NCBI RefSeq assembly: GCF_000758525.1
Contig: NZ_CP009241.1
Coordinates: forward strand, 3,906,001-3,970,000
Length of the DNA: 64,000 nucleotides
Direction: 5' to 3'
From: Paenibacillus sp. FSL H7-0357
Lineage (GTDB): Bacteria; Bacillota; Bacilli; Paenibacillales; Paenibacillaceae
The first letter of the stretch is position 1. Every line of letters starts with the position of its first letter. The notes below the pieces were generated by a model. The model was not told the origin of the DNA, made no database searches, and was given only the letters and a program-made list of their open reading frames with translations. A program made the translations under genes and the position numbers. Shown here in pieces: positions 8,985 to 18,567 of this stretch.

Positions 8985-11900
8985 ATGAAGAAAAAATATG
9001 GTCTCAACTTTTTCAAGCCAATTGAAAGCTATTCCGGGAACTGGTCCATTCTTGAGGAGAAAAACCGGGATTGGGAGAATATGTACCGCCAGCGCTGGTC
9101 TCATGATAAAGTAGTCCGCACCACTCACGGAGTCAATTGTACAGGTTCCTGCAGCTGGAAGGTATTTGTGAAGAACGGAATTATTACCTGGGAGAACCAG
9201 CAGATTGATTATCCTTCCTGCGGGCCGGATATGCCGGAATTCGAACCGCGCGGCTGTCCCCGTGGAGCTACATTTTCGTGGTACGAATACAGTCCTCTGC
9301 GCGTGAAGTATCCCTATGTTAGAGGGAAGCTGTGGCGTCTGTGGCAAACGGCGCTGTCCGAGCATGACAATTACGTCGATGCATGGGCCAGCATTGTAGA
9401 AGATCCTGCGAAGGCTGACCTTTACAAGAAGGCCCGCGGCAAAGGCGGTCATATCCGAGTGGGATGGAACGATGTACTCCATCTCATTTCGGCACAACTG
9501 ATTTATACCATTAGAAAATATGGTCCCGACCGGATTGCCGGCTTCACACCTATTCCGGCCATGTCGATGGTCAGCTATGCTTCGGGTGCGCGCTTCATCT
9601 CGCTCCTGGGCGGTCAAATGCTGAGCTTCTATGACTGGTACGCCGATCTTCCTCCGGCATCTCCGCAAATTTGGGGTGAGCAGACAGATGTGCCGGAATC
9701 TTCTGACTGGTACAATGCTGGCTATTTGATGATGTGGGGGTCCAATGTGCCGCTTACCCGGACACCGGATGCACACTTCATGACGGAAGTGCGGTATAAG
9801 GGAACCAAGGTAGTATCGGTGGCACCGGATCTCGCGGAAAACGTCAAATTCGCCGACAACTGGCTGGCGCCGAATCCCGGTACGGATGCCGCGCTCGCCC
9901 AGGCTATGACGCATGTAATTCTGAATGAGTTCTATAATGAGCGCCAGGAACCGATGTTCCTGAATTATGCCAAGCAATATACAGACATGCCTTTTCTGAT
10001 TTTGCTGGACACGCATGAAGATGCCTTGAAAGGCGGACGTTTTCTCCGGGCGAGCGACCTCGGTGAGACATCGCAGCATTCAGACTGGAAACCGGTCATC
10101 TTTGATGAGTCAGCCAGTGAATTCATCGTTCCCAATGGGACCATGGGCCAGCGCTGGGAAGAAGGCAAGCAATGGAACCTGATCCTTGAACGTGAAGATG
10201 GAAGCAAAGTGGAGCCGGCGCTGAGCATTGAAGGTCATGGAGAAAAGTGGACAGAAATTGTATTCCCTTACTTCGATAATGCCGGTAACGGTACGTTCAG
10301 ACGGATGATCCCGGTCAAAACAATCCAGCTGGCAGACGGTACAGAACAGGTTGTTGCGACTGTTTATGATTTGATGATGAGCCAGTACGGCATCGCTCGT
10401 ACAGCCAGCCCGCTGAACGCCAAGGACTACACTGATGAATTCTCTCTTTACACGCCTGCCTGGCAGGAGAAAATTACGAGTGTGAAATCAAGTGTCGTTG
10501 TTCAAATTGCCCGTGAATTTGCCCAGAACGCGATTGATACGGGCGGACGTTCGATGATTATCATGGGGGCTGGGATCAATCACTGGTTCAACAGTGACAC
10601 CATCTACCGTTCCATCTTGAATCTGGTGATGCTCACCGCTTCACAAGGTGTCAATGGCGGGGGCTGGGCGCATTATGTCGGTCAAGAGAAATGCCGCCCG
10701 ATCGAAGGATGGTCAACTATTGCCTTTGCCAAAGACTGGCAGGGTGCGTCCCGTCAGCAAAATGCCACATCATTTTTCTACTTTGCAACTGAGCAATGGC
10801 GTTATGAGGAGAGCGGCACGGATTCGCTGAAATCGCCGACGGGCGGAGAGGTAGCTTATCAGCATCCGGCTGACTATAACGTGCTGGCTGCACGTCTCGG
10901 CTGGCTGCCGTCCTTTCCGCAGTTCAATAAGAACAGCCTGCTGTTCGCGGAAGAAGCTGCGCAGCAAGGCAAGAAGTCCAATGCCGAAATAATTAGCCAC
11001 ACTCTGGAAGAGATCAAATCGCGTAAAACCCGCTTTGCAGTGGAAGATCCGGGCGCTCCTGAGAACTTCCCGCGTTCACTGTTTATCTGGCGCTCGAACC
11101 TGATCTCAAGCTCCGCGAAAGGGCAGGAGTATTTCATGAAGCATTTGCTGGGAGCTTCCGACGGGCTGCTCGCCGAGCCGAATGAAGAGCAGAAGCCGGA
11201 GGAAATTATCTGGCGGGAAGATGTGGAAGGCAAGCTGGATCTGATGGTTGCCCTGGATTTCCGGATGACCACAACGCCGCTGTATGCGGATATTGTATTG
11301 CCTGCGGCCACCTGGTATGAGAAAACAGATCTGTCATCAACAGACATGCATCCCTTTGTTCACCCGTTCAATCCGGCTGTGAACCCGCTCTGGGAATCGC
11401 GTTCGGACTGGGATATTTACCGCCAGCTTGCGGAGGTTTTCTCCGAAATGGCGAAATCACATTTGCCTGGCGTCTACAAAGACCTTGTCTCAACACCTCT
11501 CGGCCATGACTCGGTAAGCGAGATTTCACAGCCTATGGGTCTTGTCAAAGACTGGGCCAAAGGCGAGATTGAAGCGATTCCGGGTAAAACAATGCCAAAC
11601 CTAAGCATTGTAGAACGGGACTATACCCAAATACATGATAAATACATCTCGCTCGGACCCAACCTCGCAACCGGCAAAGCAGGGGCACATGGCATCAGCT
11701 TCTCTGTCGCCGAAGAATACGAGGAATTGAAGCAGATAAGCGGGGTTCATTTCGACGATTCAATCAAAAACGGACTGCCAAAACTTCAAACTGCCCGCCA
11801 GGCGGCAGATACGATCCTTCATCTGTCATCGGCTACCAATGGCCGTGTATCCCAGAAGGCTTACGCGCAAGCGGAGAAAGATTCGGGCGTTGAGCTCAGA

Positions 11901-12659
11901 GATATCTCGGCTGACCGGGCAGCAGAGAAGATTACGTTTCAAAGTATTACCGCTCAGCCGAGGGAAGTCATTCCCACACCGGTATTCAGCGGCTCGAACA
12001 AGCAGGGCCGCCGTTATTCGCCGTTCACAACCAATATCGAACGTCTTGTTCCTTTCCGCACTTTGACCGGAAGACAGCATTTCTATATTGACCATGAGAT
12101 CTTCCTGCAGTTTGGAGAATCGCTGCCAGTCTATAAGCCCACCTTGCCGCCGATGGTCTTCGGACCGCGTGACAAGGCAGTGAAAGGCGGACAGGATTCG
12201 CTTGTTCTACGGTATTTGACACCGCATGGCAAGTGGAATATCCACTCTACCTACCAGGATAACCAGCACATGCTGACCTTGTTCCGCGGGGGTCCAACCG
12301 TATGGATCAATAATGAGGATGCCGAAGCGCATCAGATTTCCGATAATGACTGGCTGGAAGTATACAACCGCAACGGTGTCGTAACCGCACGCGCAGTCGT
12401 CAGCCACCGGATGCCGAGAGGCACCATGTTTATGTACCACGCCCAGGACAAGCATATTCAAGTACCAGGCTCTGAGATCACGGATACTCGCGGCGGAAGT
12501 CATAATGCTCCTACACGAATTCATTTGAAGCCTACTCAGATGGTGGGCGGATACGCACAGCTCAGCTACGGTTTCAACTACTATGGTCCAATCGGCAACC
12601 AGCGGGATGTCTACGTAGCCGTACGCAAAATGAAGGAGGTTAACTGGCTTGAAAATTAA
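8985..12659 (+). CDS. narG: Respiratory nitrate reductase alpha subunit
   Basis: A 1224-residue Mo-bisMGD catalytic subunit reducing nitrate to nitrite on the cytoplasmic face of the membrane. The ATG at 8985 follows AAAGGAGTG. The FS0 cluster ligands HGVNCTGSC and the later SCGPDMPEFEPRGCPRG are present, and the stretch YDWYADLPPASPQIWGEQTD contains the Asp expected to ligate molybdenum. Length matches Bacillus NarG (about 1228). No Tat signal is seen, as expected for a cytoplasm-facing enzyme. The gene is the first of a polycistron narGHJI-nreABC-hemerythrin, and its stop overlaps the narH start by 11 nt. Electrons come from NarH. NreC-type palindromes lie upstream. Confidence 0.98.
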   Translation: MKKKYGLNFFKPIESYSGNWSILEEKNRDWENMYRQRWSHDKVVRTTHGVNCTGSCSWKVFVKNGIITWENQQIDYPSCGPDMPEFEPRGCPRGATFSWYEYSPLRVKYPYVRGKLWRLWQTALSEHDNYVDAWASIVEDPAKADLYKKARGKGGHIRVGWNDVLHLISAQLIYTIRKYGPDRIAGFTPIPAMSMVSYASGARFISLLGGQMLSFYDWYADLPPASPQIWGEQTDVPESSDWYNAGYLMMWGSNVPLTRTPDAHFMTEVRYKGTKVVSVAPDLAENVKFADNWLAPNPGTDAALAQAMTHVILNEFYNERQEPMFLNYAKQYTDMPFLILLDTHEDALKGGRFLRASDLGETSQHSDWKPVIFDESASEFIVPNGTMGQRWEEGKQWNLILEREDGSKVEPALSIEGHGEKWTEIVFPYFDNAGNGTFRRMIPVKTIQLADGTEQVVATVYDLMMSQYGIARTASPLNAKDYTDEFSLYTPAWQEKITSVKSSVVVQIAREFAQNAIDTGGRSMIIMGAGINHWFNSDTIYRSILNLVMLTASQGVNGGGWAHYVGQEKCRPIEGWSTIAFAKDWQGASRQQNATSFFYFATEQWRYEESGTDSLKSPTGGEVAYQHPADYNVLAARLGWLPSFPQFNKNSLLFAEEAAQQGKKSNAEIISHTLEEIKSRKTRFAVEDPGAPENFPRSLFIWRSNLISSSAKGQEYFMKHLLGASDGLLAEPNEEQKPEEIIWREDVEGKLDLMVALDFRMTTTPLYADIVLPAATWYEKTDLSSTDMHPFVHPFNPAVNPLWESRSDWDIYRQLAEVFSEMAKSHLPGVYKDLVSTPLGHDSVSEISQPMGLVKDWAKGEIEAIPGKTMPNLSIVERDYTQIHDKYISLGPNLATGKAGAHGISFSVAEEYEELKQISGVHFDDSIKNGLPKLQTARQAADTILHLSSATNGRVSQKAYAQAEKDSGVELRDISADRAAEKITFQSITAQPREVIPTPVFSGSNKQGRRYSPFTTNIERLVPFRTLTGRQHFYIDHEIFLQFGESLPVYKPTLPPMVFGPRDKAVKGGQDSLVLRYLTPHGKWNIHSTYQDNQHMLTLFRGGPTVWINNEDAEAHQISDNDWLEVYNRNGVVTARAVVSHRMPRGTMFMYHAQDKHIQVPGSEITDTRGGSHNAPTRIHLKPTQMVGGYAQLSYGFNYYGPIGNQRDVYVAVRKMKEVNWLEN

Positions 12660-14220
12660 AGCGCAAGTAGCGATGGTAATGAATCTGGACAAATGCATTG
12701 GCTGCCACACATGCAGTGTCACCTGCAAGACAACCTGGACTAACCGTAAAGGCGCGGAATATATGTGGTTCAACAACGTTGAAACAAAGCCGGGGATCGG
12801 CTATCCGAAACGTTGGGAAGACCAGGAGCTCTATAAAGGCGGCTGGAAGCTGCGTAAAGGAAAGCTGGAGCTGAAGTCAGGCAATAAGCTGTCCAAGATC
12901 GCGCTCGGCAAAATCTTCTACAATCCAGACATGCCGGAAATGAAGGATTACTATGAGCCGTGGACTTACAATTACGAACATTTGACGAATGCAGGTGAAC
13001 AAAAACATTCCCCGGTTGCACGGGCACATTCGGCGGTAACGGGTGAGAAGATGGATCTGGAATGGGGGCCGAACTGGGAAGATGATCTCGCGGGAGCGCA
13101 TGTAACCGGACCGCTGGATCCGAACATCCAGAAAATTGAGGAAGAGATCAAATTCAACTTCGAAAAATCCTTTATGATCTATCTGCCCCGCCTTTGTGAA
13201 CACTGCCTTAATCCGAGTTGTGTCGCGTCCTGTCCTTCCGGTGCGATGTACAAACGGGATGAAGACGGAATTGTGCTCGTCGACCAGGAAGCCTGCCGCG
13301 GCTGGAGATATTGCATGACTGGCTGTCCGTATAAGAAGGTGTACTTCAACTGGCAGACCAACAAGGCGGAGAAATGTACCTTCTGCTTCCCTCGCGTGGA
13401 AGCGGGCTTGCCAACGGTCTGCTCCGAGACTTGTACCGGCCGGATTCGCTATTTGGGCGTTCTGCTGTATGACGCCGACAAAGTCCTTGATGCCGCTTCG
13501 ACGCCGGACGAGAAGGACCTGTACAAAGCACAATGTGATCTGTTTATGAATCCGCATGATCCGGAAGTGATCGCCCAGGCAAGAAAAGACGGCATTTCGG
13601 AAGACTGGCTGGAGGCAGCCCAGAACTCCCCGGTTTACAAGCTTGCCATCGAGCACAAGCTGGCATTCCCGCTTCATCCGGAATACCGGACGCTGCCAAT
13701 GGTTTGGTATGTGCCGCCGCTTAGTCCGATCATGAATTATTTTGAAGGAAAAGATTCGCTGAAGAATCCGGATCAGATCTTCCCGGCTATCGAAGAAATG
13801 CGCACTCCGATCCAGTATTTGGCCAACATGCTGACTGCAGGTGACACGCAGACGGTCAAAGAAGCCTTGCAGCGGATGGCAATGATGCGCTCATATATGC
13901 GCGCCAAATCCACAGCTCAGGAATTCGACCTAAGCCGTCTGGAACGTGTAGGCATGACTGCACATCAGACGGAACAGATGTACCGGCTGCTCGCCATCGC
14001 CAAATATGAAGACCGCTTTGTGATTCCGACTTCCCACAGAGAACAGCATATGAACCCTTATCGTGCCCAAGGTTCGACCGGCTATGGCAATAGCATGGGA
14101 GATATGGGCTCCGGCTCCGGCTGTGACGGCTGCGGCCCGGCCAGTGCTGCAGGAACCACGATGAAGAACGGCAAGGAAATGTATGAAGAGAACTTCTACG
14201 GAGGGATTTGGCGTGATTGA
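12649..14220 (+). CDS. narH: Respiratory nitrate reductase beta subunit
   Basis: A 523-residue iron-sulfur electron-transfer subunit. The start is TTG 12649 with AAGGAGGT 8 nt upstream, overlapping the end of narG. Four cysteine groups are visible: CIGCHTCSVTCKTTW near residue 16, CEHCLNPSCVASCP near 184, CRGWRYCMTGCPYKK near 217 (with the Trp typical of the [3Fe-4S] cluster) and CTFCFPR..CSETCTGR near 244. It is longer than Bacillus NarH (about 487). Part of the excess is a Gly/Ser/Cys-rich segment near residue 485 (GSGSGCDGCGPA) just before the C-terminus. Whether that segment binds metal is unknown. Confidence 0.97.
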   Translation: MKIKAQVAMVMNLDKCIGCHTCSVTCKTTWTNRKGAEYMWFNNVETKPGIGYPKRWEDQELYKGGWKLRKGKLELKSGNKLSKIALGKIFYNPDMPEMKDYYEPWTYNYEHLTNAGEQKHSPVARAHSAVTGEKMDLEWGPNWEDDLAGAHVTGPLDPNIQKIEEEIKFNFEKSFMIYLPRLCEHCLNPSCVASCPSGAMYKRDEDGIVLVDQEACRGWRYCMTGCPYKKVYFNWQTNKAEKCTFCFPRVEAGLPTVCSETCTGRIRYLGVLLYDADKVLDAASTPDEKDLYKAQCDLFMNPHDPEVIAQARKDGISEDWLEAAQNSPVYKLAIEHKLAFPLHPEYRTLPMVWYVPPLSPIMNYFEGKDSLKNPDQIFPAIEEMRTPIQYLANMLTAGDTQTVKEALQRMAMMRSYMRAKSTAQEFDLSRLERVGMTAHQTEQMYRLLAIAKYEDRFVIPTSHREQHMNPYRAQGSTGYGNSMGDMGSGSGCDGCGPASAAGTTMKNGKEMYEENFYGGIWRD

Positions 14221-14779
14221 TCTGATCAAATTGTACGATTACAAGCAATCCTTCGGATATTTCGCCCTGCAGCTTATGTACCCGGAGAAGCTGGATTTTC
14301 ATCCGGCTTTTCTGGAAGAGGCGTTCAGCAGCGGCCACCCGGGTTACGCCCATGTGCACACCTACTGGTCACTGATGCAAAACTTCAGCCTGGAAGAGAT
14401 TCAGGAGAGTTATGCGGCCACTTTTGATTTCCAGAAAGACTGCGCCCTGTACATGACCTATTTTAAATTTGAAGATGCCAAAGAACGCGGACAGATGCTG
14501 GCCAAACTGAAGCTATTATACGAAATGTTCGGGCTGCAAATGCCGGAAGGGGAGCTGCCCGATTATCTTCCGCTGATGTGTGAGTTTCTGTATGCTGCAG
14601 AATGGCTTGAAGATCCGTCAGCGCCTGAGAATTTCGGGATGCTGATTGCGATTCTTGAGGATGGCACCTATCATCTGCTCAAGGCACTTGATAAGAATAA
14701 AAGTCCCTATTTCCACCTGGTGAAGGGATTGCGTGAAACATTTAAAGCTTGTGCCCGACAGGAGGCCCCCAGTCAATGA
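14213..14779 (+). CDS. narJ: Nitrate reductase assembly chaperone (delta)
   Basis: A 188-residue TorD-family chaperone that helps insert the molybdenum cofactor into NarG and is not part of the final enzyme. The GTG start at 14213 is chosen because GGAGGG lies 7 nt upstream and the start overlaps the narH stop by 8 nt, giving VIDLIKLYDYKQSFGYFALQ. The conserved chaperone segments HPGYAHVHTYWSL and the acidic LPLMCEFLYAAEW are visible. The stop overlaps the narI start (ATGA), so all four structural genes are translationally coupled. Confidence 0.94.
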   Translation: MIDLIKLYDYKQSFGYFALQLMYPEKLDFHPAFLEEAFSSGHPGYAHVHTYWSLMQNFSLEEIQESYAATFDFQKDCALYMTYFKFEDAKERGQMLAKLKLLYEMFGLQMPEGELPDYLPLMCEFLYAAEWLEDPSAPENFGMLIAILEDGTYHLLKALDKNKSPYFHLVKGLRETFKACARQEAPSQ

Positions 14780-15462
14780 ATATGTTTGCTCAGTTTCTAT
14801 GGGTTATTTTCCCTTACATTTGTATGGTGGTCTTTATCGGCGGACATATCTTCCGCTACCGCAAGGATCAGTTTAACTGGACGGCGAAATCCAGTGAATT
14901 CATTGAAAAGAAACAGCTGAAATATGGAAGTATCTTATTCCATCTTGGGATTATTCCGGTCATTTTTGGCCATGTCGGCGGTCTCGCCATACCGAAGTCA
15001 TGGATGGAGGCAATCGGTGTCAATGAACATCTTTACCACATAGGCGCGGTGTATATTGGCGGATTTTTCGGAGTAGCCACGTTGCTGGGGATGATCATTC
15101 TGACCTCCCGCCGCTTTACGATCAAGAATGTCCGCCGGCTCAGCAGTGCCTCCGATTTGATTGTCAATTCACTGCTGCTCTTTATCGTCTTTATGGGAAT
15201 GTACTCCACAATCGTAACCAATGCCGTACAGCCCGAGTTTGATTACCGTGAGACGATTTCCGTCTGGTTCCGGGGCCTCTTCATGTTCAGACCGGATCCG
15301 TCACTTATGGAAAGTGTGCCGTTTTCCTTCAAGCTGCACATCCTGTCCGGCTTTGCCATTTTTGCCTTTTGGCCGTTCACCCGCTTAGTCCATGTATGGA
15401 GTGTTCCATTGAATTATGTAGGCAGAAGTTATATTCTATACAGAAGAAATAAATCGAATTAA
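14776..15462 (+). CDS. narI: Respiratory nitrate reductase gamma subunit (cytochrome b)
   Basis: A 228-residue membrane protein with five hydrophobic segments that binds two b hemes and oxidises menaquinol. The ATG at 14776 follows AGGAGG. Candidate heme-ligating histidines appear in pairs: FHLGIIPVIFGHVGG near residues 60-70 and KLHILSGFAIFAFWPFTRLVHVW near 190-210. It anchors NarGH to the inner face of the membrane and completes the narGHJI set. A 49-nt gap with GGAGAG separates it from nreA, with no terminator between. Confidence 0.97.
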   Translation: MNMFAQFLWVIFPYICMVVFIGGHIFRYRKDQFNWTAKSSEFIEKKQLKYGSILFHLGIIPVIFGHVGGLAIPKSWMEAIGVNEHLYHIGAVYIGGFFGVATLLGMIILTSRRFTIKNVRRLSSASDLIVNSLLLFIVFMGMYSTIVTNAVQPEFDYRETISVWFRGLFMFRPDPSLMESVPFSFKLHILSGFAIFAFWPFTRLVHVWSVPLNYVGRSYILYRRNKSN

Positions 15463-15511
15463 AGGAAAGCAAGCGAAAACTTCTTTCCCTGTTCAATTAG
15501 GAGAGAGAACG

Positions 15512-15970
15512 ATGACAAACACGGTGAATTACCAAAAGGAGCTAGATCAGATCCGCAAGGTTTTAGGTTATGATTTTATGTCAATGGCCCTTGCTGAACC
15601 AGCAGAATATGACTATGTGATCCGATGGAAATACGCCTCCGGCAATACGAATGACCGTTTCAAACGGATTGTGCTGCAATCGGGAAGAGGAATTGCGGGA
15701 ATCGTGTTCAAGACCGGAAAACCGTTTTCACTCTCTTCTGTACAGAAACATGTGCAGCCTGATACCTTGTTTAACTATCCCATTACTAAGATGGAGAATT
15801 TGAACAGCATTGGCGCTGTCCCCATATGGAACGATGCCCGCGTCGAAGGTGTACTGCTTGGAGGATTCAGGGGAGAACAGCAGGTAACCGATGAAATGCT
15901 GCACGCCTTGGAGACAGTTGCGCGTAAAGGTATTGGAGACTTGAACGGGAAGGAATTGTTGCTGAGTTGA
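15512..15970 (+). CDS. nreA: GAF-domain nitrate sensor of the NreABC system
   Basis: A 152-residue single GAF domain. In Staphylococcus, NreA binds nitrate and restrains the NreB kinase when nitrate is absent. The features here are IVLQSGRGIAGIVFKTGKPFSL and IGAVPIWNDARVEGVLLGGF, typical GAF core strands. The gene lies directly before nreB and the two stop/start regions nearly touch. GGAGAG lies upstream of ATG 15512. The assignment rests mostly on gene order nreA-nreB-nreC and length, since GAF domains are diverse in sequence. Confidence 0.9.
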   Translation: MTNTVNYQKELDQIRKVLGYDFMSMALAEPAEYDYVIRWKYASGNTNDRFKRIVLQSGRGIAGIVFKTGKPFSLSSVQKHVQPDTLFNYPITKMENLNSIGAVPIWNDARVEGVLLGGFRGEQQVTDEMLHALETVARKGIGDLNGKELLLS

Positions 15971-15981
15971 GGGTACCCGGA

Positions 15982-17034
15982 ATGGATCTGCCGAATCTGT
16001 TAATGACGAAGCTGTTTGAGAACAGCATGGAGGCCATGTTCTTTTTTGACCGGGAAGGGAAAGCCCTGGCAATGAATCCGGCTGCAGAGAACATCGTAGA
16101 CAAGGATATCCTGAAGCAGCTTTATCAGGGAAATCCCCAGGCTCTTTGTGGAACTTGCCGGGGGTATACCAGTGAAACGGAACTGCGAACCTGCCTTAAC
16201 TGTTATTTCAATACACCGGACTCCGAGGATTTTACATCCTATCAAGTTTACCTGGAAACCAAAGACAAAAGGATCGTTCCTTATGCCGCTACGTTTCATA
16301 CCATTGATTACGAGCAAGGTATCCGGGTATTTATGCTGAGAGATTTAACCAGACAGTTCAAAACGCAAGAGAAGTTTTATCAGAACAAAATGATGAAACA
16401 TGTGATAGAAGCGCAGGAGAATGAACGCAAACGGATATCCCGTGAGCTGCATGACAGTGTTGCCCAGGAGTTGATGAGCGCAGTCATTGATCTTCGCGTG
16501 CTCAAGTATATGACATCTGACGAGCAGCTGCTGAGGAAAGTAAAGCAGACTGAGGTATCAATGACCCGGCTGCTGAATGATATCCGTAACCTCTCAGTAG
16601 AGCTTAGACCTGCGGCACTTGATGATTTCGGATTGGAAGCTGCATTCCGGTCCCACTTCAAACGGATGGAACAAAGCTATGGCCTTGTAATAGAATATAT
16701 ATCTCAGCTTTCAGAGAAGCGCTATGAGAGTGAAATCGAGACCGTCATGTACCGGGTTTGCCAGGAAGCCGTTTTGAACGCGCTAAAGTATGCCCAAGTA
16801 GACACGGTCAAAGTTTCTCTTACAGAGAAAGACGGTGTCCTGCGGCTCCTGGTCGAAGATGAAGGAACCGGCTTCAAATTGGGGGACGAACCTAGCGGAA
16901 CCGGACTTGGCCTCTTTGGCATGCAGGAACGGGCGGAATTGGTAGGCGGTACTTTCAATGTAGATTCAGGTATTGGCAGAGGTACAAGAATCCTTTTACA
17001 GGTTCCTGTAGGATTTGCTCAAGGGAAGGAATGA
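15982..17034 (+). CDS. nreB: Oxygen-sensing histidine kinase with [4Fe-4S] PAS domain
   Basis: About 350 residues. The ATG at 15982 has GAGGG 8 nt upstream; a TTG at 15967 would add five residues and is less likely. The N-terminal PAS domain holds CGTC near residue 53 and CLNC near 68, giving C-x2-C-x11-C-x2-C. This is exactly the spacing of the staphylococcal NreB cysteines that bind an oxygen-labile [4Fe-4S] cluster. There is no transmembrane segment, so it is cytoplasmic. The HisKA_3 box [20 protein letters not shown] near residue 145 and the HATPase ([22 protein letters not shown]) follow. Under anoxia it should phosphorylate NreC. Confidence 0.95.
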   Translation: MDLPNLLMTKLFENSMEAMFFFDREGKALAMNPAAENIVDKDILKQLYQGNPQALCGTCRGYTSETELRTCLNCYFNTPDSEDFTSYQVYLETKDKRIVPYAATFHTIDYEQGIRVFMLRDLTRQFKTQEKFYQNKMMKHVIEAQENERKRISRELHDSVAQELMSAVIDLRVLKYMTSDEQLLRKVKQTEVSMTRLLNDIRNLSVELRPAALDDFGLEAAFRSHFKRMEQSYGLVIEYISQLSEKRYESEIETVMYRVCQEAVLNALKYAQVDTVKVSLTEKDGVLRLLVEDEGTGFKLGDEPSGTGLGLFGMQERAELVGGTFNVDSGIGRGTRILLQVPVGFAQGKE

Positions 17035-17041
17035 GATTCTG

Positions 17042-17689
17042 ATGAAGATCGTCATTGCAGACGACCATGCGATAGTACGCAGCGGATTCTCCATGATCCT
17101 GAATTTTCAGGATGATATTGAAGTGATCGGAGCGGCGGCAGACGGAAGAGAAGCTTATGCCATGGTAGCCAAATTCCGGCCGGATATTCTGATCATGGAT
17201 CTGAGCATGCCGCCGGGAGAAAGCGGACTGATTGCGACAGGCAAGATTAAAGAGGATTACCCGGATACCAAAATCCTGATTCTGACGATGCATGATGATG
17301 AGGAATACTTATTCCATGTACTCAAGAACGGAGCTTCCGGATATGTCCTCAAAAGCGCGCCGGACGAGGAGCTATTGCTGGCCATTCGGACCATTTATGA
17401 AGGCGGCACCTATATTCATCCCAAGATGGCGACTTCTCTAGTCCGTGAGTTCATCAAAAAGGATAAGACCGTCAGCACAGAAGACCTGTTCGAACTGTTG
17501 TCGAAACGGGAACTGGAGATTCTACCGCTCATCGCCAAGGGATACGGCAACAAGGAAATTGCTGAGAAGCTGTTCATCTCCGTCAAAACAGTTGAAGCCC
17601 ACAAAGCTAAAATCATGGAGAAATTAAATCTTAAAAGCCGGCCTGAGCTGGTTGAATATGCATTAAGGAAAAAAATGCTGGATTTCTAA
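17042..17689 (+). CDS. nreC: LuxR/NarL-type response regulator of nitrate respiration
   Basis: 215 residues. The receiver domain ([11 protein letters not shown]; phospho-acceptor in [13 protein letters not shown] near residue 54; conserved Lys in GYVLKSAP) is followed by a LuxR helix-turn-helix ([37 protein letters not shown]). The ATG at 17042 is the start that gives the canonical [10 protein letters not shown]-terminus. It partners NreB. GGG-N4-CCC palindromes before narG, narK and the small hemerythrin gene fit its remembered operator, so it likely activates all three. A terminator lies beyond the next gene. Confidence 0.95.
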   Translation: MKIVIADDHAIVRSGFSMILNFQDDIEVIGAAADGREAYAMVAKFRPDILIMDLSMPPGESGLIATGKIKEDYPDTKILILTMHDDEEYLFHVLKNGASGYVLKSAPDEELLLAIRTIYEGGTYIHPKMATSLVREFIKKDKTVSTEDLFELLSKRELEILPLIAKGYGNKEIAEKLFISVKTVEAHKAKIMEKLNLKSRPELVEYALRKKMLDF

Positions 17690-17713
17690 CCGGTGAATGG
17701 AGGTTATGCTTGC

Positions 17714-18241
17714 GTGCCGGATTTTGCAGAATTGCAGTTTACAACACCCGCCATGCGCATTCTTGAGAACGAACACCGTTATCTGTCTTTTCTTATGGAA
17801 GAATGGCATGCCATCGTGCTTTGGTTTGAACAGGAAACGATAAGTGTGGAAGAAGGCAGGACACGGCTTCAAGAGCTGCGTAAAGGGGTCCTCGATTTTA
17901 CCGGTCCGCTGAAGAAGCATATAGCGAAGGAAGAAATACATTTTTTCCCGCTGTTGGGTACTTATATCGGTTTTGAACAAGGGCCGCTTGTCGGTATCCA
18001 GGAGGAACACAGCGAAATTGACGGATATATCGGCCATTTCCTGCATCACACGAATAGCGGGATAGAGCTGATGTTACTTGAAGAGATCCGTGAAGCTGTG
18101 AGATATGCCGGTGAAGCTTTTGAAGTATTGACTGTGCACTTTGTGAAAGAAGAGGCTGTCATATTCCCGATGGCCGAAAATCAGATGAATACCTTGGACA
18201 AAGAGCGGTTATGCCAGAAACTAAATACGCTCATCACCTGA
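17714..18241 (+). CDS. Hemerythrin HHE-domain protein in the nar-nre operon
   Basis: About 175 residues. The GTG at 17714 has GGAGG 11 nt upstream; a GTG at 17693 has none. A four-helix hemerythrin pattern is visible: ILENEHRYLSFLMEEWH near residue 15, HIAKEEIHFFPLLG near 73, EEHSEIDGYIGHFLHH near 95 and HFVKEEAVIFPMAE near 140. This is the full His/Glu ligand set expected for a di-iron site. It lies 24 nt after nreC and ends at a terminator, so it is the last gene of the nar polycistron. Roles proposed for such proteins include NO or oxygen binding and iron-sulfur repair; which applies here is unknown. Confidence 0.85.
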   Translation: MPDFAELQFTTPAMRILENEHRYLSFLMEEWHAIVLWFEQETISVEEGRTRLQELRKGVLDFTGPLKKHIAKEEIHFFPLLGTYIGFEQGPLVGIQEEHSEIDGYIGHFLHHTNSGIELMLLEEIREAVRYAGEAFEVLTVHFVKEEAVIFPMAENQMNTLDKERLCQKLNTLIT

Positions 18242-18248
18242 AACACAC

Positions 18249-18277
18249 AAGCTGCTTCTTCTTGAAGCGGCTTTTTT
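18249..18277 (+). terminator. Terminator of the nar-nre operon
   Basis: AAGCTGCTTC, loop TTCTT, GAAGCGGCTT then a run of T, 7 nt past the hemerythrin gene stop. Confidence 0.9.
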
Positions 18278-18288
18278 ATGCTTTGCAG

Positions 18289-18507
18289 CTATATAGATTG
18301 AACTTGAAACTTGAGGAAATGGAGCGGAGCGACGGAGGGGGATTTTGGAACTGTAGGAGCGATAGCGACCGCCTTTGTCTTCAGATTTCAACCGCAAACA
18401 GCGGTCATAATCAAGAAATTCTTACGACAACAGCGGCCGGAAGTCCAAATATTCTCCGCAGTTGCGACTGAACCTTTACTCTAAACTTTTCAGTTCAAGT
18501 TATATAG
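18289..18507. repeat. Dispersed MITE-like repeat, copy A
   Basis: 219 bp flanked by near-inverted ends: CTATATAGATTGAACTTGA at the left and AGTTCAAGTTATATAG at the right. It contains the core GGAACTGTAGGAGCGATAGC (about 18347-18366), a hairpin-like CCGCAAACAGCGG, and GGAAGTCCAAAT near the right end. The interior is about 85% like copy D at 42013. No ORF is inside. It lies between the nar terminator and the narK promoter. Confidence 0.8.
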
Positions 18508-18567
18508 AACTTATGAAGGTGATTCCAGTGTCTTCATACAGGGCGAAGCCGTTCCTGCCTATTTTCA

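Noticed and set aside
8940..10079. 379-codon open frame on the minus strand opposite narG
   Set aside because: It is fully antisense to the strongly conserved narG, has no ribosome binding site or recognisable domain, and is of the kind produced by codon bias. The same applies to long antisense frames at 12877-13677, 35142-36062, 43515-44387, 48444-49412 and 61357-62220.
18289..18507. Repeat copy A as a riboswitch or leader of narK
   Set aside because: The same sequence recurs in unrelated intergenic positions with inverted ends, so a mobile repeat explains it better, and the narK promoter lies downstream of it.
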